DNA from: Spartobacteria bacterium
Lineage (GTDB): Bacteria > Verrucomicrobiota > Verrucomicrobiia > Chthoniobacterales > UBA10450
Length of the DNA: 18,399 nt
Assembly: GCA_021324035.1 (NCBI GenBank)
Contig: JAJPJU010000183.1
Location: forward strand, 1-18,399
Direction: 5' to 3'
A program made the translations under genes and the position numbers. How positions within the stretch are numbered: position 1 is the first letter of the stretch; the number at the start of each line of letters is the position of its first letter. Positions 1-4,787 of the stretch are shown here, piece by piece. The notes beneath the pieces were generated by a model. It had not been told where the DNA came from. It made no database searches and was given only the letters and a program-made list of their open reading frames with translations.

Positions 1-209
1 CACCGACACCGACACCGACACCGACACCAACGCCGACTCTGACACCGACGCCAACGCCGACTCCGACACCGACACCAACGCCAACACCAACTCCAACTCC
101 GACTCCAACACCAACGCCAACTCCGACGCCCACACCGACTCCAACGCCAACACCAACTCCGACTCCCACACCGACACCAACGCCAACACCGACGCCCACA
201 CCGACTCCA
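1..209 (+). repeat. Degenerate tandem hexanucleotide repeat (CCN ACN)n
   Basis: The first ~209 bases are almost only CCN-ACN hexamers such as ccgaca, ccaacg, ccgact and cccaca. One codon departs from the pattern (ctg, Leu, near base 45). Looser copies continue to about 465 around the two Cys modules. All units stay in the coding frame of the Pro-Thr protein. Such arrays are prone to length change and assembly collapse, so the true number of units may differ from what is shown. Confidence 0.85.
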
Positions 210-473
210 TGTCCGCGCGGATGTGGTCCGAGCCCAACTCCAACGCCTACACCGACGGTGATTCCGATAGCGAGCGCGACTCCAATTCCGACGGGCACGC
301 CAACCGCAACTCCGACGCCCACTCCGTGTGGCCGTCAATGCGGTCCGAGTCCCACGCCAACTCCCGCGCCTACGCCTACGCCGACTCCAACTCCAGCCTC
401 GCCGACACCAACGCCGACTGCGGCTCCTAGTCCAACGCCAACTCCGACTCCGACTCCGCCAATACATAGGTGA
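1..473 (+). CDS. C-terminal end of a Pro-Thr-rich surface or stalk protein (5' end outside the window)
   Basis: The frame read from base 3 is open from the left edge to TGA at 471-473, so this is the 3' end of a longer gene. It encodes about 156 residues, nearly all alternating Pro-Thr, ending in PPIHR. Two short modules interrupt the repeat: TPCPRGCGPSPTP (Cys codons at 210 and 222) and TPCGRQCGPSPTP (Cys codons at 327 and 339). Each is a C-x3-C followed by GPSP, and they start 39 codons apart. Synonymous third positions vary widely, so the dipeptide itself seems to be maintained. Extended Pro-Thr tracts usually act as rigid, often glycosylated linkers on exported proteins, so a wall-spanning or surface role is inferred. 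No sorting motif, membrane segment or enzymatic domain is visible in this part. The identity of the missing N-terminal domains cannot be told from here. Confidence 0.7.
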   Translation, partial: PTPTPTPTPTPTLTPTPTPTPTPTPTPTPTPTPTPTPTPTPTPTPTPTPTPTPTPTPTPTPTPTPTPTPCPRGCGPSPTPTPTPTVIPIASATPIPTGTPTATPTPTPCGRQCGPSPTPTPAPTPTPTPTPASPTPTPTAAPSPTPTPTPTPPIHR

Positions 474-496
474 ACGACCCGAAGTGCAGTCGTTCA
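471..496 (+). terminator. Hairpin directly on the stop codon of the Pro-Thr gene
   Basis: TGAACGAC (471-478) and GTCGTTCA (489-496) form a perfect 8-bp stem with a 10-nt loop, and the stem includes the TGA stop codon itself. No T-run follows, so it is not a classical intrinsic terminator. It may stabilise the mRNA 3' end or be fortuitous. A second, weaker stem with GCTC/GAGC ends lies at 512-530. Confidence 0.3.
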
Positions 497-536
497 AGTG
501 ACGAATTGATTGCTCGGTAAGCCGCTGAGCGAGTCG

Positions 537-869
537 CTATTCCAGATTTGTCTGAATGAATTTAGGGCTCGCGTGAATATCAATCGTCCGAAGTGTGTTT
601 TTACCTGAGTTAACGAATCGATGCGGGGTGTTGGCGGGAATCACTACCACCCCGCCGAATTTCGCTTCCCGTGTTTCATTTCCGATCGTAAAGCGCGCGA
701 TTCCTTCAATAACAAATCCGACTTCGACATATGGGTGCGTATGCAAAGGCGGGCCTTTTCCGGACGGTGCGTTGACTATGTAAGCTGAGAATGGCGCGCC
801 CTGTTTTTCGCCGACGAAATTGTAAGACATTCCGATGAACGGCAACTGCTCGAGATCGAGAAAGCTCAT
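537..869 (-). CDS. Small single-domain cupin protein
   Basis: This 110-residue protein is essentially one cupin_2 barrel. Cupin motif 1 is seen as PPLHTHPYVEVGFVIEG, with the usual metal ligands His43, His45 and Glu49. Motif 2 is VVIPANTPHRFVNSG, with His83. All four expected ligands are present, so a mononuclear metal site (Fe, Mn, Zn or Ni) is likely. The family covers small-molecule isomerases, dioxygenases and binding proteins, and the sequence does not say which; a stress- or sugar-related role is possible but not shown. There is no signal peptide, so it should be cytoplasmic. The start at 867-869 gives MSFLDLEQLPF, with no strong Shine-Dalgarno. It is divergent from the sensor kinase, with about 60 bp of shared upstream DNA. 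Confidence 0.85.
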   Translation of the reverse strand: MSFLDLEQLPFIGMSYNFVGEKQGAPFSAYIVNAPSGKGPPLHTHPYVEVGFVIEGIARFTIGNETREAKFGGVVVIPANTPHRFVNSGKNTLRTIDIHASPKFIQTNLE

Positions 870-930
870 CTGCTAATCTGCACCGGTTGAGGACGTTGGC
901 GAGTCGGCCCACGTCAGGCGAATCCGAAAA

Positions 931-2646
931 ATGCAGGGTCCTGCGGTGCAACCAAACCCAGTGACAGTTCCGATTCAAAGAATTATCATTGTCCGCAACG
1001 TGAAACGCTCGAAAGCGAACAAACCGCATTTGTCTTCAAAGAAGAAACGCCGCCAAAATCTTGTCCGCAACTCTGCCAGCGGAGCGTCTGCGCGGGAGCT
1101 TCTTCAAGCCAAGGAGGCTCTTGAGCGAAAGACCGCCGAGCTAGCTCTTTCACTTTCCATGATGCAGGCGACGCTGGATTCGACCACGGACGCGATCGTA
1201 GTGACGGATACGCGGGGGAACGTCCGCAATTTCAATGAGAAATACGCGCGGTTGATGGGCGTTACCCGGGCAGAAATGAAGAAAGCGGACGTCAGCAAAT
1301 TGCGGATCAAATTTAGTCAGCGATTCAAAGACCCGGAGGAATTTGTCGCGCGAGTGATGGAGATTTACCGGATGGCCCCGGCGGAGACTTTTGAGGTTCT
1401 GGAATGGAAAGACGGGACGATCCTGGAGCGCTATTCGCAGGTCCAATTGGTCGATCGCAAACCGGTAGGCCGGGTTTGGAGTTTTCGGGACGTCACTGAA
1501 CGCAAACGCGCGGAAGAAAATCTGGAGGCGGCCAAGGTTGCTGCGGAACAGGCGAACCAGGCGAAAGACGATTTTCTGGCATCGCTAAGTAATGAACTGC
1601 GTACACCTCTGACTCCGGCAATGATCGCGGCGCGTAATCTTTCCGATAACAAAGAACTGGCCTCGGAACTTCGTGCAGCCGTGATGGCGATTTTTCGCAA
1701 TGTCCAACTGGAAGCGCAGTTGAACGACGATCTCCTCAATGTGACGCGGATCACTCGCGGCAAGATTGAAGTGCACCACGAAGTGGTCGACGTCCATGCG
1801 TTATTGGAAAACGCCGTAACGATCGTAAAGAGCGACATCACCGCGAAGGCCATCCAGTTCGATGTCGAACTGGTCGCCCCAAATCACCATATCTGGGCCG
1901 ACCCGGTCCGGATTCAGCAGGTGTTCTGGAACCTGATGAACAATGCAGTAAAATTTACGCCGACCAACGGCCAAATCTGCACTCGCTCATATAATAAAGA
2001 CGACCAGTTCGTTTTCGAGATCACGGACAGCGGAATCGGCATCGACCCTGCGCGCCAGGCCAGCATCTTCGAACCGTTTCATCAGGGCGAACGCTCGATC
2101 ACGCGGAGATTTGGCGGCCTCGGTCTCGGCCTTACGATATCGAAAACACTTCTCGATTTGCACGGGGGGACGATCGCGGTGGAAAGCGCGGGTCAAAATA
2201 AGGGCACCACGTTTCGCGTTTTCCTCGACCTGCTGAGCGAGCCCGTCGCAGCCGAAGGCAAGGGAATCGACGGTTGCGCGACAACTTCGCGAAAGTTGCG
2301 GCTCCTGTTGGTCGACGATCATGCCGATACCCGCGGGGTGCTTTCGCGACTTCTGGTGAAGTGCGGTCACGAAGTCGTAACCGCCGATTCTGCAGCGAAA
2401 GCGCTGGAAATTCTCGATAGCCGCCGGTTCGACGCATTGATTAGCGATATCGGCTTGCCGGAGACGAGCGGTTACGAATTGGTGCGGCAGGCCAAACAGC
2501 GTCATCCACTCAAGGGGATCGCGCTGTCCGGACTTGGCATGGAGGAAGACGTTCGTCGTAGTCTGGAAGCGGGATTCGATCATCATCTGACAAAACCGAT
2601 CAACTTTCAGGAACTTCAATCTGTCCTCGGAAAGGTTTTGGTCTGA
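931..2646 (+). CDS. PAS-containing hybrid sensor histidine kinase/response regulator lacking the H-box histidine
   Basis: The protein has 571 residues and no membrane segment, so it is a soluble sensor. In order it has a basic N-terminus, a short coiled coil (about 50-75), a PAS domain plus PAC (about 78-192), a HisKA-like dimerisation helix pair (about 205-275), a HATPase_c domain (about 310-425) and a receiver domain (about 456-570). The ATP-binding boxes look intact: N box NLMNNAVKF (Asn334, Asn338), G1 DSGIGI (Asp366), an F box FEPFHQG and G2 GGLGLGL (395-401). The receiver has Asp462/Asp463, the phospho-acceptor Asp506 (SDIGLPE) and Lys555. The oddity is the H box, which reads FLASLSNELRTPLTP, so residue 221 is Asn (AAT at 1591-1593) where the family has His. 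Autophosphorylation in the usual way should therefore be impossible. The start at 931 is the first ATG; GTG at 1000 is an alternative and neither has a good ribosome binding site. No partner regulator is adjacent. Confidence 0.88.
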   Translation: MQGPAVQPNPVTVPIQRIIIVRNVKRSKANKPHLSSKKKRRQNLVRNSASGASARELLQAKEALERKTAELALSLSMMQATLDSTTDAIVVTDTRGNVRNFNEKYARLMGVTRAEMKKADVSKLRIKFSQRFKDPEEFVARVMEIYRMAPAETFEVLEWKDGTILERYSQVQLVDRKPVGRVWSFRDVTERKRAEENLEAAKVAAEQANQAKDDFLASLSNELRTPLTPAMIAARNLSDNKELASELRAAVMAIFRNVQLEAQLNDDLLNVTRITRGKIEVHHEVVDVHALLENAVTIVKSDITAKAIQFDVELVAPNHHIWADPVRIQQVFWNLMNNAVKFTPTNGQICTRSYNKDDQFVFEITDSGIGIDPARQASIFEPFHQGERSITRRFGGLGLGLTISKTLLDLHGGTIAVESAGQNKGTTFRVFLDLLSEPVAAEGKGIDGCATTSRKLRLLLVDDHADTRGVLSRLLVKCGHEVVTADSAAKALEILDSRRFDALISDIGLPETSGYELVRQAKQRHPLKGIALSGLGMEEDVRRSLEAGFDHHLTKPINFQELQSVLGKVLV

Positions 2647-2731
2647 GGCTAATTTATTTCGCCGACAGAACCGAAACAGCGATTTCTGAAATAATTTGTA
2701 ACGAAATCACGCCGAATCCGTCTGATATTTA

Positions 2732-3958
2732 ATGGCAGGGGTTTCGGGAATCGAATGGGGCCAGGCAGGGGCAGTCGCGACCGCGTCGCGGGAGGTTTTG
2801 GCCAAGGCTCGCGCCAGCGAAAATTATCAACCGCAGTTTGACGGCTTGCGTGCGCTGGCCGTGATCACGGTCATGGCGGACCATTTTAGCGCCGACGTTC
2901 CAAATTTTCCGTTGCCGGACTGGATCCATCTCGGCGCCACCGGGGTTCGGCTCTTCCTTGTTTTAAGCGGCTATTTCATCACTGCGTCGCTTCGCCGGGC
3001 ACGCGATCAAATGGATGTTGCGCATTTGTCGTTCGGACAAACAGTCCGCGCATTTTACTGGCGTCGTTATCTGCGAATCGCGCCGGCCTACTTCATATTT
3101 GCGGCAATCGCTTTGATCCTCGGCCTCGGTGGAATTCGTCACAACTGGCCATGGGTATTCACTGGGACAGTGAATTGGATGATTGCGTCTGCGAATCAAT
3201 GGCCACTGACAATTTCACATCTGTGGTCGGTTTGCGTGCAGGAACAATTTTATCTGTTTTGGCCGCTGCTGATTCTGCTGTTGCCGCGACGATGGATGGT
3301 GCTCGCGATCGTTTCGGTCGCGGTCGCCGGAATCGCGTTTCGAATTGGCTGCGTAATTTTTTCCGTGCCGGTCATCGCGCGATGGGTGTTGCCATTCGGC
3401 AGTTTGGATTCGCTCGCCGCTGGCGCAGCGCTGGGGTGGTGTGGAGGCAAATTGCGCGCGACTCGCGGTGGCTGGTTGCTCGCGCTGATCTGTTTGTCGA
3501 TGTTGAGCCTGGCCGCAGCCCTGCGAGTCAGCGATCCGGCTCAATTGAGATCAGTGCTGGTGGAACCGCTCGAAGCGGGGGCGTTTGTTATTTTGGTAGC
3601 CCGCACAGCTGCTGGATTTGATGGGCTGGCGGCGCGGTTTCTTTCATTGCCGGGACTGGTTTTCGCGGGCCGAATCAGCTACGGCCTTTATATTTATCAT
3701 GCGCTGGTCGCGATCGTACTCCCGGGTTGGCTGTCGCCGTCCCTCCGATTTCTCGTCACAAACCCGTCGTTGCGTCTGATGTTTTTCGGAATGGCGACTC
3801 TGATCGTCGCGTCGATTTCCTGGTGTCTGATCGAGCAACCGATCAATCGGCTCCGCTCAAGACTCACTCGGACGGCTTTTAGTCCAGCGGTATCCGACAA
3901 CGATGGCGCGAGGCGTCGATTAATCCGATGCAATACTGCGTTGGCGTCTGAAACTTGA
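2732..3958 (+). CDS. Acyltransferase family 3 (OafA/YrhL-type) integral membrane protein
   Basis: This 408-residue polytopic membrane protein has about ten hydrophobic segments. It begins with the hallmark FDGLRALAVITVMADHF (Asp37, Gly38, Arg40) and has the loop/membrane signature LFLVLSGYFIT. Next comes the arginine-containing YWRRYLRIAPAYF, followed by HLWSVCVQEQFYLFWP (His163, Trp165, Glu171). FAGRISYGLYIYHALV follows near the C-terminus. The family moves acetyl or other acyl groups from the cytoplasmic side onto exported glycans such as O-antigen, exopolysaccharide or peptidoglycan; the substrate cannot be told here. Length is normal for the single-domain form without an SGNH partner. The common SLSVEEQFYL motif has Gln170 in place of its first Glu. 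The start at 2732 lacks a clear ribosome binding site. The stop at 3956-3958 overlaps a possible TTG start of the next small frame. Confidence 0.9.
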   Translation: MAGVSGIEWGQAGAVATASREVLAKARASENYQPQFDGLRALAVITVMADHFSADVPNFPLPDWIHLGATGVRLFLVLSGYFITASLRRARDQMDVAHLSFGQTVRAFYWRRYLRIAPAYFIFAAIALILGLGGIRHNWPWVFTGTVNWMIASANQWPLTISHLWSVCVQEQFYLFWPLLILLLPRRWMVLAIVSVAVAGIAFRIGCVIFSVPVIARWVLPFGSLDSLAAGAALGWCGGKLRATRGGWLLALICLSMLSLAAALRVSDPAQLRSVLVEPLEAGAFVILVARTAAGFDGLAARFLSLPGLVFAGRISYGLYIYHALVAIVLPGWLSPSLRFLVTNPSLRLMFFGMATLIVASISWCLIEQPINRLRSRLTRTAFSPAVSDNDGARRRLIRCNTALASET

Positions 3959-3996
3959 CCCGACATGGCTTAGGCTGTGCTCCCATAGATCTTCGA

Positions 3997-4185
3997 GTGA
4001 AGAACCTTTTGATATCGGCATCGCTGGTTGCGGTGGGAGTTTGGTACTTGCATCGGGTTTCCGAGGACCGCGCGCACCTGTCGCCTCCGCAGGAGCAGTC
4101 GACCGGAGAAATCGTGGTGGCGGCCGCACCGGATGGTACACTTCACGGCCGTTGGCAAACGCCCCCACCTCCGGCTAAAAAATAG
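3997..4185 (+). CDS. Possible small single-span membrane or exported protein
   Basis: From GTG at 3997 this frame encodes about 62 residues: a positively charged start (VKN), a hydrophobic segment LLISASLVAVGVWYL, then a hydrophilic tail ending TPPPPAKK. That is the form of a small membrane-anchored or secreted protein. The frame is also open upstream to TTG at 3955, which overlaps the acyltransferase stop by 4 bp (TTGA), but the residues between 3955 and 3997 look non-coding. No known domain is recognised. The stop TAG (4183-4185) lies 1 bp before an inverted-repeat element. No convincing ribosome binding site is seen for either start, so the gene is only a fair candidate. Confidence 0.45.
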   Translation: MKNLLISASLVAVGVWYLHRVSEDRAHLSPPQEQSTGEIVVAAAPDGTLHGRWQTPPPPAKK

Positions 4186-4186
4186 C

Positions 4187-4211
4187 TCGGGGTCGTACCT
4201 AAACATTCAAC
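4187..4211 (+). repeat. Left arm of 25-bp perfect inverted repeat
   Basis: Every base pairs with 4320-4344. It starts one base after the stop codon of the small upstream frame. Confidence 0.9.
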
Positions 4212-4319
4212 ATTTGCTCCGCCCTCCCTCGCGGATTGCACGAACAACGAAGTTTCGCCGCCTCGAGTGGCGTTGACCAGCCTAAGCTGATCGTCCTGCC
4301 TCACCGGTTGTTAGCGAAC

Positions 4320-4344
4320 GTTGAATGTTTAGGTACGACCCCGA
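4320..4344 (-). repeat. Right arm of 25-bp perfect inverted repeat
   Basis: Exact reverse complement of 4187-4211. It ends 8 bp before the -35 box of the padR promoter, so the element forms the upstream border of that promoter. Confidence 0.9.
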
Positions 4345-4352
4345 TGCTCTCC

Positions 4353-4380
4353 TTGACAGATTAGGAGAGATTGTCGTAAT
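4353..4380 (+). promoter_or_regulatory. Predicted sigma-70-type promoter of the padR-permease operon
   Basis: A consensus -35 box TTGACA (4353-4358) is followed 16 bp later by CGTAAT (4375-4380), which matches four of six bases of the -10 consensus. The distance to the padR ATG at 4407 suits a short leader. The spacer and the -10 region overlap the TTAGGAGA/TCTCCTAA dyad, so a bound regulator would block polymerase. The transcription start was not determined. Confidence 0.6.
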
Positions 4381-4400
4381 CTCCTAACCAACTTAGGAGA
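4361..4400 (+). promoter_or_regulatory. Predicted PadR operator: dyad plus a third half-site containing the padR ribosome binding site
   Basis: TTAGGAGA (4361-4368) and TCTCCTAA (4380-4387) form a perfect dyad of 8-bp arms with an 11-bp spacer. A third identical half-site, TTAGGAGA, lies at 4393-4400, 32 bp after the first. It contains the Shine-Dalgarno AGGAG, 6 nt before the padR ATG. Dyads in the promoter of a padR gene are commonly bound by PadR itself, giving autorepression; that is inferred here. If the third site is occupied, the complex would extend over the ribosome-binding region. Confidence 0.6.
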
Positions 4401-4406
4401 ACGCCC

Positions 4407-4748
4407 ATGAATGATGAAGCTGAGCTTCTGCCCGGAACACTTGATCTTCTGATTTTGAAAGCGGTTTCGCTCGGCCCGCTTCACGGTTATGCAGTTCTCT
4501 CCCGCATCGAACAAATTTCGGGCCGAACGTTGTTCGTCGAGCAGGGCGCTCTTTATCCGGCGTTGTTCCGATTAGTGCGACAGGGCCTGCTAAAAACTGA
4601 GTGGGGCAAATCGGAAAATAACCGGCGCGCGAAATTTTACGAGCTCACCGCAGCCGGTCGAAAAAGATTGCGGGAGGAGACTGACGGATGGAACCGGCTC
4701 GTAGCCGCGATCACCTCCGCTCTTTCCGCCAAACCACAACAGGCATGA
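4407..4748 (+). CDS. PadR family transcriptional regulator (permease-associated type)
   Basis: This 113-residue winged-helix protein is typical of the short PadR class. It begins LLPGTLDLLILKAVSLGPLHGYAVLSRI (about 7-34), continues with VEQGALYPALFRLVRQGLLKTEWG and RRAKFYELTAAGRKRL, and ends in a C-terminal helix used for dimerisation. The wording matches the PadR subfamily that accompanies large orphan permeases in Acidobacteria and related soil bacteria. It most likely represses its own operon through the dyad just upstream. The ATG at 4407 has a strong ribosome binding site (AGGAG, 6-nt spacing). Its TGA stop lies in the same frame as the next gene, with 13 sense codons and no other stop between them. 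The inducing ligand is unknown. Confidence 0.93.
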   Translation: MNDEAELLPGTLDLLILKAVSLGPLHGYAVLSRIEQISGRTLFVEQGALYPALFRLVRQGLLKTEWGKSENNRRAKFYELTAAGRKRLREETDGWNRLVAAITSALSAKPQQA

Positions 4749-4787
4749 GCAAGTGCCGATGGGGATAATCGCCGCAGCGATCGACAA

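Larger units (their letters stand above)
4187..4344. mobile_element. 158-bp element with perfect 25-bp terminal inverted repeats (MITE- or REP-like)
   Basis: Bases 4187-4211 and 4320-4344 are exact reverse complements over 25 bp. The outer ends begin TCGGGGTCGTACC and finish GGTACGACCCCGA. Pairing continues imperfectly inward, with TT/AA and GCT/AGC pairs, to about 4218/4313. One unpaired T (4345) allows AGC/GCT pairing outside. The 108 bp between the arms carry no credible reading frame. There is no obvious direct target duplication. The ends in GGGGTC...GACCCC, next to a sequence related to AACATTCAAC, resemble repeats that accompany IS200-like Y1/REP-associated transposases (RAYTs). No transposase lies in the window, so it would be non-autonomous. 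That assignment is inferred; the inverted repeat itself is direct observation. Confidence 0.65.

Noticed and set aside
1..203. Short regular repeats that could suggest a CRISPR array
   Set aside because: The units are 6 bp with no unique spacers and stay in one coding frame as Pro-Thr codons.
1987..2619. Minus-strand frame of 210 codons inside the kinase
   Set aside because: Antisense to the HATPase and receiver domains, whose motifs are conserved; the frame is a by-product of codon use.
2681..2708. GATTTC/GAAATC inverted repeat upstream of the acyltransferase gene
   Set aside because: Only 6-bp AT-rich arms 16 bp apart; expected by chance in this composition and not tied to a promoter.
3212..3250. 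Gln170 in place of the first Glu of the acyltransferase VEEQFYL motif
   Set aside because: Variation at this position is plausible within the family and the other conserved residues are present, so it is not evidence of inactivation.
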